Shown here piece after piece: positions 1 through 11,571 of a DNA stretch of 44,298 bases (position 1 is its first letter; every line of letters begins with the position of its first letter). The DNA is taken from contig NZZV01000011.1 of NCBI GenBank assembly GCA_002698945.1, positions 1 through 44,298 on the forward strand, given 5' to 3'. Made by a program: the position numbers and the translations under genes. Source of the DNA: Acidimicrobiaceae bacterium. GTDB taxonomy: Bacteria > Actinomycetota > Acidimicrobiia > Acidimicrobiales > Ilumatobacteraceae. The notes beneath the pieces are model-generated. The model worked only from the letters and a program-made list of their open reading frames with translations, searched no databases and had not been told where the DNA came from.

Positions 1-120
1 GACCATGCCCGCCACGGCAGCGTTACCCGGCACGACGGCGAACCGCAGCACGTTGAGCGTGCGTCGCTGTTCCTCGGGGAACTGATCGATCGCCGAGTCG
101 GCAGCGGCAGGGCTCGTCAC
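1..120 (-). CDS. N-terminal fragment of an unidentified protein, possibly a membrane transporter
   Basis: A minus-strand frame opens with GTG at 120 and runs off the left edge, giving 40 residues that begin MTSPAAADSAIDQFPEE and continue QRRTLNVLRFAVVPGNAAVAG. The polar start followed by a small, hydrophobic segment is compatible with the beginning of a first membrane helix, as in an MFS-type transporter, but too little is present to assign a family. It lies directly downstream of uvrA on the same strand with about 67 nt between them. No clear Shine-Dalgarno sequence precedes the GTG. Confidence 0.45.
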   Translation of the reverse strand, partial: MTSPAAADSAIDQFPEEQRRTLNVLRFAVVPGNAAVAGMV

Positions 121-187
121 GGCACACACTGTGCCAGAGTCAAGCCGCGGGAGCAGGCCCCGATCGAAGGTCGCCGGCCGAGAGGAG

Positions 188-3067
<2,880 letters not shown>

Positions 3068-3076
3068 TGCCGTCGA

Positions 3077-3082
3077 AGGCTA
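3077..3082 (-). promoter_or_regulatory. Putative -10 element of uvrA (TAGCCT)
   Basis: The minus strand reads TAGCCT, matching actinobacterial TANNNT, with 9 nt to the uvrA ATG. No convincing -35 hexamer is visible, so this may be only one of two promoters. A second TAGTGT hexamer (3147-3152) lies next to the LexA-like site. Confidence 0.4.
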
Positions 3083-3163
3083 CCGAGCTGTACAGGGCGC
3101 CGCGGAGGGGCGGTCGGCCGGGTCGTCGGATTCGTTCACTCGGGTGACACTACCACACCGGAT

Positions 3164-3177
3164 CGAACACCCGTACG
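3164..3177. promoter_or_regulatory. LexA (SOS) box-like site upstream of uvrA
   Basis: CGAACACCCGTACG matches 12 of 14 positions of the Gram-positive/actinobacterial LexA consensus CGAACRNRYGTTCG. It lies in the uvrA/pcm divergent region, 97 nt from both start codons and just upstream of a TAGTGT hexamer on the uvrA strand. The match is weaker than the one at uvrB, so function is uncertain. Confidence 0.4.
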
Positions 3178-3274
3178 ACGCCGCCCGCTCCGCTCGTCAC
3201 GGTCCGGCCCGCGCATCGCTACGGTGAACCACAGCGCCGACACGCGACCGAGCATCCTGATGAGGAGGGCAGCG

Positions 3275-3934
3275 ATGGACGAACACCGAGCGCGTCGTGA
3301 CCGGATGGTCGCCGAGCAGCTGGCCGCCCGCGACATCACCGATCAACGGGTGCTCGACGCCATGCGCCGGGTTCCTCGCCACCGGTTCGTCCCACCGGAA
3401 CTCGAGGCGGCCGCCTACGACGACCGGCCCCTACCGATCGGTCACGGGGTCACGATCTCCCAGCCCTACATCGTGGCGTTCATGACCCAAGCGCTCGAAC
3501 TCCTCCCCGGTGATCGGGTGCTCGAGATCGGCACCGGGTCGGGCTACGCGGCGGCGGTGCTCGCCGAACTCGCCGACCGAGTCGTCACCGTGGAGACGAT
3601 CGACGAACTCGCGGCCACGGCGCGCGAACGGCTCGCCGGCGCCGACGGCCGGACGAGTGACCGCATCGAGGTCGTCACGGGTGACGGTTCGCGCGGATAC
3701 CCACCGGGCGCGCCGTACGACGCGATCGTGGTGACGGCGGCCGCTCCGGAGGTCCCGCCTCCGTTGCTCGAGCAGCTCGCGCCCGGCGGCAGGTTGGTGC
3801 TCCCCGTCGGGAGCGGGGTCGAGCAACTGGTGCGCGTTCGCCGCACCGCTGACGGCGACGTCCGTGAACGACTCATGGCGGTCAGGTTCGTCCCCCTGAC
3901 CGGCAGCTTCGGCCACCGCGACGAGCCACGCTGA
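3275..3934 (+). CDS. pcm: Protein-L-isoaspartate O-methyltransferase
   Basis: Pcm methylates isoaspartyl residues in aged proteins using S-adenosylmethionine, starting their repair to L-aspartate. The 219-residue product has the typical length and signatures: N-terminal RRVPRHRFVPPELEAAAYDD, then the substrate-loop region GHGVTISQPYIVAFMTQ, and the SAM-binding motif VLEIGTGSGYAAAVLA. Later come a second acidic strand (VVTVETIDEL) and the C-terminal LAPGGRLVLPVGSG. The start is ATG 3275, preceded at 6 nt spacing by a GGAGGG Shine-Dalgarno. An in-frame ATG 15 nt upstream overlaps that Shine-Dalgarno and is less likely. It is divergent from uvrA, and a histidine kinase follows on the same strand. 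Confidence 0.93.
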   Translation: MDEHRARRDRMVAEQLAARDITDQRVLDAMRRVPRHRFVPPELEAAAYDDRPLPIGHGVTISQPYIVAFMTQALELLPGDRVLEIGTGSGYAAAVLAELADRVVTVETIDELAATARERLAGADGRTSDRIEVVTGDGSRGYPPGAPYDAIVVTAAAPEVPPPLLEQLAPGGRLVLPVGSGVEQLVRVRRTADGDVRERLMAVRFVPLTGSFGHRDEPR

Positions 3935-3974
3935 GCCGGTGCCCGGATCGGGCGCGCGAGTCGACCAGACTCGT

Positions 3975-5120
3975 ATGGTGCACCACCGTTCGACGCTCTT
4001 TCCGACCGGGCTCACGGTGATACGCGCACTCGTCATCGCACGCTGGATCGCGCTCGCCTGGATGATCGCGATCGTCGTGTTCGATCGTGCCGAGCTGCGC
4101 CACCCGATCGTGGCCTGGCTCGCCGTCGGCGTCACCTTCGCACTGACGGCGACCAGCACCTGGTTGGTGCGAACCCATCCGGCCCGACTCGCCGGGACCG
4201 CCTTCGTCTCCTGCGAGGTCGCACTGGCGCTCGGCCTGAGCATCGTCGACGGCTACGTCTTCGAACCCGGCCACGTGTTCGGGACGACCCAGAGCCTGGC
4301 GACCCAGTGGCCGCTGCTGGCCATGGCATCGGCCGGGGTGGCACTCGGGCCGCTGGTCGCCGGGGCGCTGGGTCTGCTCGTCGGCCCCGCCGAATGGATC
4401 GGGGCCATCCTCAATGGGTTCGATGCGTTCGTGCCACGACAGGTCGTGTCGTTCATCGCCACGAGTCTGTTCTTCGCCGCGGTGGGGGTGGTGGTCGGAT
4501 GGCTCGCCCGCCAGCTTCGGCGGGTCGAGGGTGAGATCGCGGACCGACGCGCGCGCGACGAGGTGGGACGCGTCCTGCACGACACCGTCCTCCAGACACT
4601 CGCCCTGGTCGAACGTCGGACGAGCACGACCGACCCCGAACTCGCCGACGCCGCGCGGACCGCCGACCGCGACCTGCGCGCCTTTCTCTTCGGCTCGACC
4701 AGCCGATCGGTCGCCGACCTGGAATCCCGGGTGCGGTCGGAGATCGAGCGTGTCCGAACCGGACACACGACCCCGGTGACCGTGAGCGTGCTCGACGACG
4801 GCTGCGGTCTCGACGACCGGGCCCAACAACTGGTCGCACGGGCGATCGCCGAAGCGGTGGCGAACGCCCTCCAGCACGCGGCGGCGACTCGCGTCGTCGT
4901 CTTCGTCGAGACCGACGACGGCGGCCAGGTGTTCGCGAGCGTCGCCGACGACGGCGTCGGGTTCGATCCGTCGGTTCCCCGAACGTCGCACGGTCTGGAT
5001 CGATCGGTCATCGGTCGCATCGAGGAGCTCGGCGGCCGTGTCGAGATCACGTCGGCACCCGGTGACGGCACCGAAGTGTGCCTCTGGACCGGCAGTCGCG
5101 CGCGAGGATCGTCGGCATGA
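3975..5120 (+). CDS. Membrane-bound NarL-family sensor histidine kinase
   Basis: A 381-residue two-component sensor. The N-terminal ~175 residues hold about five hydrophobic helices with short loops and no large extracytoplasmic domain, so the signal is probably sensed in or at the membrane. The dimerisation region contains the phospho-acceptor box VLHDTVLQTLALV (His about residue 202), the HisKA_3 pattern of NarX/DesK-type kinases. The C-terminal ATPase has an N-box (EAVANALQHA), G1 (DDGVGFD) and G2-like (GDGTEV). The start is placed at ATG 3975; a GTG at 3939 would add 12 residues and cannot be excluded. The stop overlaps the response-regulator start (ATGA), so the pair is translationally coupled. 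Confidence 0.9.
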   Translation: MVHHRSTLFPTGLTVIRALVIARWIALAWMIAIVVFDRAELRHPIVAWLAVGVTFALTATSTWLVRTHPARLAGTAFVSCEVALALGLSIVDGYVFEPGHVFGTTQSLATQWPLLAMASAGVALGPLVAGALGLLVGPAEWIGAILNGFDAFVPRQVVSFIATSLFFAAVGVVVGWLARQLRRVEGEIADRRARDEVGRVLHDTVLQTLALVERRTSTTDPELADAARTADRDLRAFLFGSTSRSVADLESRVRSEIERVRTGHTTPVTVSVLDDGCGLDDRAQQLVARAIAEAVANALQHAAATRVVVFVETDDGGQVFASVADDGVGFDPSVPRTSHGLDRSVIGRIEELGGRVEITSAPGDGTEVCLWTGSRARGSSA

Positions 5121-5743
5121 CGGCGAGTCCGATCCGCACGGTGCTCGCCGACGATCACGAGTTGATGCGATCCGGATTGCGCGGCGAACTCGGCGATCGC
5201 TTCGAGGTCGTCGGTGAAGCGGACGACGCCGACGGCGCGATCGACGTCATCACGGCGAGGTCCCCCGACCTCGTCGTGTGCGATCTCCACATGCCGCGCG
5301 GCGGCGGCCTGGCGGTCGTCCAACGCTGTGCGACGGTGTGTCCGATCGTGATCCTGACGGTGAGCGAGGCCGAGCGCGATCTGCTCGATGCCGTCGCCTC
5401 GGGAGCGGCCGGCTACCTCCTGAAGACGACGCCCGTCGACGAGCTTCGAGACGCCCTGACGGCGGCGGCAGCGGGCGAGCCGGTCTTCTCGCCGTCGCTC
5501 GCGGCACTGGTGCTCGGAGAGTTCCGGCGGTTGGCGAAGGCGGCGGATGCCGACCCGCTCACCGAGCGCGAGCGCGAGGTGTTGCAGCTCGTCGCACGGG
5601 GCAAGACCTACAAGGAGCTGGGAGTCGGCCTCGGCATCTCGCCGCGAACGGCCGAGAACCACGTCCGGAACATCCTCGGGAAGCTGCACCTCAGCCGCCG
5701 CAGCGATCTCGTCCGCTACGCCGTCGAACACGGCCTCGACTGA
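5117..5743 (+). CDS. LuxR/NarL-type DNA-binding response regulator
   Basis: A 208-residue response regulator, the cognate partner of the kinase just upstream; its ATG overlaps the kinase TGA. The receiver domain (about 7-120) shows the acidic pair ADDHEL, the phospho-acceptor Asp56 in VVCDLHMP, Thr81 in ILTVSE and Lys103 in YLLKTT. The C-terminal helix-turn-helix (about 143-205) has the LuxR pattern LTEREREVLQLVARGKTYKE and SPRTAENHVRNILGKL. The upstream in-frame start at 5078 lies inside the kinase gene and is not needed for the receiver fold. The gene's likely target is the membrane-protein gene immediately downstream, in front of which a palindrome lies. The inducing signal is unknown. Confidence 0.93.
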   Translation: MTASPIRTVLADDHELMRSGLRGELGDRFEVVGEADDADGAIDVITARSPDLVVCDLHMPRGGGLAVVQRCATVCPIVILTVSEAERDLLDAVASGAAGYLLKTTPVDELRDALTAAAAGEPVFSPSLAALVLGEFRRLAKAADADPLTEREREVLQLVARGKTYKELGVGLGISPRTAENHVRNILGKLHLSRRSDLVRYAVEHGLD

Positions 5744-5768
5744 GTCGGAACGCCTGAAAGACGTCGCA

Positions 5769-5799
5769 CCCCCTACGAACCCCTAGGGGATTGTCCGGA
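5769..5799. promoter_or_regulatory. Palindromic candidate operator between response regulator and 838-aa membrane protein gene
   Basis: This 83-nt gap contains CCCCTAC (5770-5776), then the perfect 10-bp palindrome CCCCTAGGGG (5780-5789), then the palindrome TCCGGA (5794-5799). The direct CCCCTA repeat has a 10-bp period, about one helical turn, as expected for side-by-side dimers of a NarL-type regulator. It lies 37 nt before the downstream start codon. Binding by the adjacent regulator is inference. Confidence 0.4.
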
Positions 5800-5826
5800 T
5801 ACCGCCCGCCGCCGACAACCCGGACG

Positions 5827-8343
5827 ATGGGATGCATGAACTGGCCTGCGCCCGAACTCCTGCCTCCTCCGCCGGCACCACCCGAACCGCCGGCGCCCGA
5901 GCCAACCGGAGCGGACGACGATCGTCGTGCCCGCTCGGGGCTGCCGGCGGCGACGTGGATCGCGCTGCTCGGCGGCGCGCTCGTGCTCGTCGCCGCAGCG
6001 TCGGTCGTCGTCAGCAGTTGGGACGTGATCGGGCGCAGTGGGCGAGTGCTCGGTTTGATCCTCGGCACCGGCGGCATCCTGGTCGCGTCCGAGCGACTTC
6101 GGCGTCCGGCCCCGTCGACGTCGAACATCGCTGCGCACGTCGGGACGGTGCTCGTCGGCAGCGTCGGGGTCGCGTCGCTCTCCCTGTTCGGCGTCACCTG
6201 GCCCGGCTGCCTCGTGGCCGGCGGCGCGCTCGCGTTCGCTGCGGCGACCTGGCAGTTCGATCGCTGGCGGCCGCAGCTGTTCGGCGCGGTCCAGGTCGCA
6301 GCGATCGGGGTCGCGTCGGTCGGTGCCGCCGACCTGACCGGGACGACCGGCGGCGTCATCGCCGCGCTCATCGCCCTCGCGTGGCTGGCCACCGGCGCCG
6401 AACGCCGGCCCGCAGCACTCGCCGCGCTCGCCGTCGTGTCGCCGGCCTTGACGGCCCTCGCCGACGCCGGAATCGGCGCCGGCACCTTCGAACGAGCCGG
6501 ACTCACGGGCGACCGGCTCGGCTGGTCCGGTCCGAGCGTCGGTGTGCTCGCTGCGATGGTGCTGGCCGTCGTCGCACGCCGCCGACGCGACGACGGCTTG
6601 ATGGTCGCTGCCGCTGCGTCACCGGTGCTGGGCCTTCTCACCGGCGTCGCGGCGGTCGACTCGTCGACGCTCGCCTGGTGGTGCCTGCCGGCGTTCGTCG
6701 TCCTCGCCTCCGAGGCCGCCATGCGGATGCTGCCGGCGCGTCGAACGGCGTGGGTCGTTCGCTGCGACACGGCGTCGGCCTTGGTCGCCGGCACCGCCTT
6801 GCTGGCCCCTGCCGTGGTCGGCGAGTTCGACCTCGGTACGTCGCTCACGGCCCCGTGGGCGGTGCCAGCTGCCCTGACCACGTTCGCCGTGCTCCTGCCG
6901 ACCGCGCGCTGGCGCCGGAGCGACCATGCGCTCGTCGACGTCGGGATCGCTGCCGTTGCCGCGCTCGTCGTCGCCACGTCCGCCGCCGTCCACGTTCCGG
7001 CGACGGCGCTCGCCGTCACCGCCGTCGTCGCCACGGCGGCCGCCGCGTTCCTCAGTCGTCGACTGCACCGTGTGGCGATCTGCGTCCCTGCCGCTTGGGC
7101 GCTCCGGGCGATCGCACCGCTGACGGACATCGTCGGCGACGTCACCTGGTGGATCGCCGTGGTGCTCACGGTCGCCACCGGGTCGATCGTCGTCACCACC
7201 CGAGCCCGGGTCGCGGCCGACGACGGTCCGACCGGATGGATCGAGGTGGCACTCGCCGTCGTCGGGCTCGGAGCCTTTTCGACACTGTTCGTCGACGGGA
7301 ACGCCTGGACCGCCCTCTTCTGCGGTGTCGTCGTCGCTGCCACGGCCTTCGTCCTGGTCGAGCCGCGGTGGACGACGTTGCAGATCGGCGCGCTCGCCAC
7401 GGTAGGCCTGGTCACGTCGGCGCCGACGCTCGGGACGACGACTACCGATGCGCATGCGTGGATCGGTTGGGGCGCCGCGACGATCGGCTTGCTGGGCGTG
7501 ACGCTCGTCCGACGCTCGCAACTCGCCGCACATGCGGCCGCGGCGTCGGCGGTGGTCACCGTCGCCGCCTACGCCGCCGGTGTCGGCGTCACCGCAGAGC
7601 GGGCCGCGCTCGGTTCGATGATCGCCGTCATGCTCCTCACCGGAACGGCGATGGCGCTCCAGTGGCGTTCACCGGTCGACACCGCAGCGATCACCGCCGG
7701 CGGGTTCCTCGCGCTGACCGGCGCTGTGCCGATCGACAGTGTTTGGGTCTCCGGCATCTGGGTGGTGCTCGGGCTCCAGCTGACGACATACGGCGCAGCG
7801 ATGCGACAGCCGACCGTCACCGCCGGCGGCGCCCTCGTGACCGCGCTGGCAGGCGTCAGCTTCGTGTTCACGACCGACCTCGACGACTGGGTCCGCGACC
7901 TCGTCGAGCCGGCCGACGTCACGGTCGGTGACCTGTGGATGTTCGCCACGGCCACCGTGGCACTCGTCGTCGGCTCGGCGTTGCGACGCACGACGGGCAT
8001 CACCAGCTGGCTCGCCTACGGGGCGGGTCTGACGATCGGCGGGCTGTGGCTCGTCGGTGCACAGATCGACCGGGGCCCGGTGTGGGCGCTGCCCGCCGCC
8101 GTCACCCTCGGCGTGACCGCCGCAGCGCTCGGCGCCTGGAGTCGACTCGCCGCTCCCCTCGTCATCGGCACGGTGATCACCGCAGCCACGACCTTCGTGG
8201 CCATGGGTTCCGACCTCCGAGCCGTGCCGACGTGGACGTGGCTCGCCCTCGGCGGCGCGAGCCTCCTCGGCGTCGCCGTGGTGATCGAACGCACGTCGCA
8301 GCGCGGCACCACGCTTCGAGACCTGATCGACCGGTGGGACTGA
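5827..8343 (+). CDS. Giant multi-pass membrane protein of unknown function
   Basis: The product of 838 residues is not a family I recognise with certainty. After a short proline-rich cytoplasmic tail (PELLPPPPAPPEPPAPEP, about residues 9-26) and a charged stretch, the rest is an almost unbroken series of Ala/Val/Leu/Thr-rich helices; I count well over 20 candidate transmembrane segments separated by short Arg/Asp loops. No nucleotide-binding, catalytic or transporter motif is evident. It resembles the large DUF2157/DUF2339-type bacterial membrane proteins in style, but this is only a general likeness. The start is ATG 5827, with ATG 5836 three codons later as an alternative. It follows a two-component system and a palindromic site, so it may be that system's regulated output. 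Confidence 0.75.
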   Translation: MGCMNWPAPELLPPPPAPPEPPAPEPTGADDDRRARSGLPAATWIALLGGALVLVAAASVVVSSWDVIGRSGRVLGLILGTGGILVASERLRRPAPSTSNIAAHVGTVLVGSVGVASLSLFGVTWPGCLVAGGALAFAAATWQFDRWRPQLFGAVQVAAIGVASVGAADLTGTTGGVIAALIALAWLATGAERRPAALAALAVVSPALTALADAGIGAGTFERAGLTGDRLGWSGPSVGVLAAMVLAVVARRRRDDGLMVAAAASPVLGLLTGVAAVDSSTLAWWCLPAFVVLASEAAMRMLPARRTAWVVRCDTASALVAGTALLAPAVVGEFDLGTSLTAPWAVPAALTTFAVLLPTARWRRSDHALVDVGIAAVAALVVATSAAVHVPATALAVTAVVATAAAAFLSRRLHRVAICVPAAWALRAIAPLTDIVGDVTWWIAVVLTVATGSIVVTTRARVAADDGPTGWIEVALAVVGLGAFSTLFVDGNAWTALFCGVVVAATAFVLVEPRWTTLQIGALATVGLVTSAPTLGTTTTDAHAWIGWGAATIGLLGVTLVRRSQLAAHAAAASAVVTVAAYAAGVGVTAERAALGSMIAVMLLTGTAMALQWRSPVDTAAITAGGFLALTGAVPIDSVWVSGIWVVLGLQLTTYGAAMRQPTVTAGGALVTALAGVSFVFTTDLDDWVRDLVEPADVTVGDLWMFATATVALVVGSALRRTTGITSWLAYGAGLTIGGLWLVGAQIDRGPVWALPAAVTLGVTAAALGAWSRLAAPLVIGTVITAATTFVAMGSDLRAVPTWTWLALGGASLLGVAVVIERTSQRGTTLRDLIDRWD

Positions 8344-8385
8344 GGTACGAGCGCCGTCACCACCCGTTCTCGTCACCGGCTCTCG

Positions 8386-10467
8386 TCACTGGGCGTCGCG
8401 GAGCTCGCGGCGGAGCTCGTTGATCTCGTCACGCAGCTTGGCGGCGTACTCGAACCGCAGGTCGGCCGAGGCCTCGTGCATCTCCTCTTCCAGGGTCTGG
8501 ATGAGACGGGCGAGCTCCTGCTGCGGCAGCGACTTGAGCTCACGTTGCACCTTGTCCCGCTCGCGCTGGCGTCGCTTGTCCTTGCCGGGCATCGGCGCGG
8601 TTCCGTCGGGGCGGAGCATCGACAAGATGTCGCCGACCGCCTTGCGGATCGTCTGCGGGTCGATGCCGTGCTCGATGTTGTAGGCGAGCTGCAGCTGACG
8701 ACGCCGCTGCGTCTCGCTGATCGCCCGCGTCATGGAGTCGGTCGTCTTGTCGGCGTACATCACGACCTGGCCGGCGACGTTGCGCGCGGCGCGGCCGATC
8801 ATCTGGATGAGCGACGTCTCCGAGCGCAGGAACCCCTCCTTGTCGGCGTCGAGGATGCAGACGAGCGACACCTCTGGCAGGTCGAGGCCCTCGCGGAGCA
8901 GGTTGATGCCGACGAGGACGTCGAACTCGCCGAGGCGCAGCGCCCGCAGGATCTCGATCCGCTGGATCGTGTCGATGTTGGAGTGGAGGTACCGCACCCG
9001 CAGCCCCTGCTCGAGCAGGTAGTCGGTGAGGTCTTCGGCCATCTTCTTGGTGAGGGTGGTGACCAGGACCCGCTCGTCGTTCGAGATGCGGCCGTTGACC
9101 AGCTCCATCAGGTCGTCGATCTGGCCCTTGGTGGGCTTGACGATGACCTCCGGGTCGACGAGGCCGGTCGGGCGGACGATCTGTTCGACGACCTTGGTCG
9201 AGACGCGCATCTCGTAGTCGCTCGGCGTCGCCGAGAGGAACACCGCCTGATTGATGCGCTCGAGTACCTCTTCGAACGTGAGTGGGCGGTTGTCGCGCGC
9301 CGACGGCAGGCGGAAACCGTGCTCGACCAGGATGTCTTTCCGACTGCGGTCGCCGGCGTATTGGCCGTGCAGCTGGGGCACCGCGACATGGCTCTCGTCG
9401 ATCACCATGAGGAAGTCGTCGGGGAAGTAGTCGAGCAGGGTGAACGGCGGCTCGCCGTAGTCGCGACCGTCGATGTGCATCGAGTAGTTCTCGATCCCGT
9501 TGCAGTAGCCGACCTCGCTCATCATCTCGAGGTCGTACTGGGTGCGCATCCGGAGGCGCTGCGCTTCGAGCAGCTTGCCCTCCTCCTCGAACCGCTTGAG
9601 CTGCACCTGCAGTTCGTTCTCGATCTTGCCCATCGCGACGGCCAACTGTTCGTTGCCGGCGACGTAGTGCGTGGCGGGAAACACGATCACCCGCTTCATC
9701 TCCTCGAGCGTCTCGCCCGTGAGCGGGTCGATCCGGGTCAGGCGGTCGACGGTGTCGCCGAACATCTCGATACGCAGGACCGACTCCTCGTACGCCGGAT
9801 GCACCTCGATCGTGTCGCCGCGGACCCTGAACTTGCCGCGCCCGAGCGTGACGTCGTTGCGGTCGTACTGCATGTCGACCAGACGCCGCAGGATGCTGCG
9901 CATGTCGTAGTCGACCTCGACGCTCAGATCGACGAGTTGCCCCTTGTACTCGTCGGGGTTCCCCATGCCGTAGATGCAGCTGACCGACGCGACCACGATC
10001 GTGTCGCGACGCGTGAGCAGGGCGGCGGTGGCGGAGTGACGGAGGCGATCGATCTCGTCGTTGATCGACGAGTCCTTCTCGATGAAGGTGTCGCTCGACG
10101 GGATGTAGGCCTCGGGTTGGTAGTAGTCGTAGTAGGAGACGAAGTACTCGACCCGGTTGTTCGGGAAGAACTCGCGCATCTCCTGGGCGAGCTGGGCGGC
10201 GAGGCTCTTGTTGGGCGCGAGGATCAAGGTGGGCTTCTGGACCTGTTCGATGGTCCACGCGATCGTCGCCGACTTACCGGAGCCGGTGATGCCGAGGAGG
10301 GTCTGGAATCGCTCGCCGGCATCGATGCCCTCGGCGAGGGCGGCGATCGCCTTCGGTTGGTCGCCGGCCGGTGCGAACTCGGACACGACCTGGAACGGCC
10401 GCTCCTCGGCCGTCGGTTGCGCCACGGGCATCGATCCGAGATCGGGCGGGATGGTGGTGTCGGACAC
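8386..10467 (-). CDS. uvrB: Excinuclease ABC subunit B
   Basis: UvrB is the helicase-like subunit that verifies DNA damage and recruits UvrC. About 693 residues, standard for the family. Visible motifs: [16 protein letters not shown]; Walker [11 protein letters not shown]; the beta-hairpin region [24 protein letters not shown] box; [11 protein letters not shown]; helicase motif [11 protein letters not shown]; and a C-terminal UVR domain (about 650-690, [22 protein letters not shown] with the line broken after EYAA in the structure). The GTG at 10467 is chosen as start because a TAGACT -10 lies 7 nt before it, implying a leaderless mRNA; an ATG 11 codons further in is an alternative. A consensus LexA box precedes the -10, so SOS induction is expected. 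Convergent with the large membrane-protein gene. Confidence 0.96.
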   Translation of the reverse strand: MSDTTIPPDLGSMPVAQPTAEERPFQVVSEFAPAGDQPKAIAALAEGIDAGERFQTLLGITGSGKSATIAWTIEQVQKPTLILAPNKSLAAQLAQEMREFFPNNRVEYFVSYYDYYQPEAYIPSSDTFIEKDSSINDEIDRLRHSATAALLTRRDTIVVASVSCIYGMGNPDEYKGQLVDLSVEVDYDMRSILRRLVDMQYDRNDVTLGRGKFRVRGDTIEVHPAYEESVLRIEMFGDTVDRLTRIDPLTGETLEEMKRVIVFPATHYVAGNEQLAVAMGKIENELQVQLKRFEEEGKLLEAQRLRMRTQYDLEMMSEVGYCNGIENYSMHIDGRDYGEPPFTLLDYFPDDFLMVIDESHVAVPQLHGQYAGDRSRKDILVEHGFRLPSARDNRPLTFEEVLERINQAVFLSATPSDYEMRVSTKVVEQIVRPTGLVDPEVIVKPTKGQIDDLMELVNGRISNDERVLVTTLTKKMAEDLTDYLLEQGLRVRYLHSNIDTIQRIEILRALRLGEFDVLVGINLLREGLDLPEVSLVCILDADKEGFLRSETSLIQMIGRAARNVAGQVVMYADKTTDSMTRAISETQRRRQLQLAYNIEHGIDPQTIRKAVGDILSMLRPDGTAPMPGKDKRRQRERDKVQRELKSLPQQELARLIQTLEEEMHEASADLRFEYAAKLRDEINELRRELRDAQ

Positions 10468-10474
10468 ACCCCAC

Positions 10475-10480
10475 AGTCTA
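10475..10480 (-). promoter_or_regulatory. uvrB -10 element (TAGACT), predicted leaderless start
   Basis: TAGACT on the minus strand, 7 nt before the GTG used as the uvrB start, so transcription should begin at or within 1-2 nt of the start codon. No good -35 is seen because the LexA box occupies that space. Confidence 0.6.
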
Positions 10481-10484
10481 GCGG

Positions 10485-10498
10485 CGAACGTGTGTTCG
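10485..10498. promoter_or_regulatory. Consensus LexA (SOS) box at uvrB promoter
   Basis: CGAACGTGTGTTCG fits all 14 positions of the LexA consensus CGAACRNRYGTTCG known from Bacillus and mycobacteria. It ends 4 bp upstream of the uvrB -10 hexamer, a position where a bound repressor would block RNA polymerase. It also lies 80 bp upstream of the divergent lipoprotein gene. Confidence 0.85.
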
Positions 10499-10577
10499 TC
10501 GAGGGGTGGTGGGAGGGCGGCGTTCACGGTGAGTGAAATGATTCGGTTTCCCTCGGACGCAGGTGCGATGGTGGTGC

Positions 10578-11174
10578 ATGCGACGGATCCAGACAGCCCT
10601 CCTCCTCACCGGTGCACTCGCCCTCGGCGCCTGTGGCGGCGACGACGAACCCGCAGCGGAACCAGCGAGTGAACCAGCAGCCGAACCGGCGGACGACCCC
10701 GCCGATGAACCCGCAGCCGAACCAGCGGACGACCCCGCCGATGAACCAGCGAGCGAACCAGCAGCGGAGCCCGCCGAGGAACCGGCGGCGCCGTCGGGTG
10801 GCGGCTCGGGGACAGCGTCGCTCACGCTCGACAACGGCGAGACGTTCGAGTTCGGCATCCTGTGCACCCTCGAGCCCCAGATCGCGGCCGGTTCGGAGAT
10901 CCTCTTCACCGCGGTCTCCTACGACGACCCGGGTCTCGACATCACCCAGTTCGGCGACGAGGGCCCCGTCACCGGCGCTGCCTCGATCTCGGTCTACGAC
11001 GGCAACTACGAGACCCTGTGGGAGGCCAGCAGCTTCTACGAGGCGTTCGGCGGCACCATCGAACTGTCCGTCGACGGCAGCACGATCAACGGCAGCGGCG
11101 ACTTCTTCGCTGCCGGTGACCCGGTCGCCAACCCCGAGCCGGTGCCGGGTACGGTCGAAGCCCGCTGCGGCTGA
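10578..11174 (+). CDS. Secreted lipoprotein with Glu/Pro/Ala repeat linker
   Basis: A 198-residue predicted lipoprotein of unknown function. The signal peptide [19 protein letters not shown] ends in a lipobox with the acylated Cys at about residue 19. Next comes a low-complexity acidic linker of EPA, DPADEPA and EPASEPA units (about residues 25-70), which probably spans the cell wall. The remaining ~120 residues form a beta-rich, Gly/Asp/Thr domain with two cysteines (GILCTLEPQ and the C-terminal EARCG) that could form a disulphide. I choose ATG 10578 because it starts directly at the signal peptide; an in-frame GTG 15 nt upstream is possible. It is divergent from uvrB. No family is recognised. 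Confidence 0.8.
   Translation: MRRIQTALLLTGALALGACGGDDEPAAEPASEPAAEPADDPADEPAAEPADDPADEPASEPAAEPAEEPAAPSGGGSGTASLTLDNGETFEFGILCTLEPQIAAGSEILFTAVSYDDPGLDITQFGDEGPVTGAASISVYDGNYETLWEASSFYEAFGGTIELSVDGSTINGSGDFFAAGDPVANPEPVPGTVEARCG
10671..10742 (+). repeat. 36-bp tandem repeat in lipoprotein linker
   Basis: Two adjacent 36-bp copies (10671-10706 and 10707-10742) are nearly identical and encode [12 protein letters not shown]-type units. They sit inside a wider array of degenerate 6- and 12-bp GAACCA/GCAGCC units. Length variation by slippage is expected at such a site. Confidence 0.8.
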
Positions 11175-11207
11175 CGACGGTCGACGACCCCGGTCGCACT
11201 CGTTCGG

Positions 11208-11531
11208 TCACTCGTCGTCGTGGTGGCGCTCCTTGGCGGGAGCGTCACTCGCGCGACGCACCAGCTCGACATGGTTGGCGACGATCTTGATCTCGTCGCC
11301 GTCGTCGAACACGCGCCCTTCCAACCGTCCGCGCACCGCGATGCGATCGCCGGTGAAGAGTCGGATCGCGAAGTCGCCCACGCCGCCGAACGAGTCGAAC
11401 TCGACGTTGTCGAATCGGCCACTCTCGTCATCGTGCACCCGAACCTTCACCACGACCCGGTTGCCCTCGCCGGGACGGAACGGCCGCTCACGCACCTCGC
11501 CCACCAACTGCACGGTATTCACCCGCACCAT
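11208..11531 (-). CDS. Small single-stranded-DNA-binding-like OB-fold protein
   Basis: A 107-residue protein with the pattern of a short SSB-type OB fold: MVRVNTVQLVGEVRERPFRP, then VVKVRVHD and VEFDSFGG, then the strand GDRIAVRGRLEGRVFDDGD and a final IKIVANHVELVRR. It lacks the long Gly/Pro linker and the acidic C-terminal tip of housekeeping SSB, so it is more likely a specialised paralogue or a nucleic-acid-binding protein of unknown partner. The ATG 11531 is preferred over an upstream in-frame start (11606) because the OB strand begins immediately. It lies 40 nt downstream of the GGCT-like gene on the same strand, so the two are probably co-transcribed. Confidence 0.75.
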   Translation of the reverse strand: MVRVNTVQLVGEVRERPFRPGEGNRVVVKVRVHDDESGRFDNVEFDSFGGVGDFAIRLFTGDRIAVRGRLEGRVFDDGDEIKIVANHVELVRRASDAPAKERHHDDE

Positions 11532-11571
11532 GTTCGTGCGATCGCCCCCGGAACGCAAGCGGAACGGTGAG

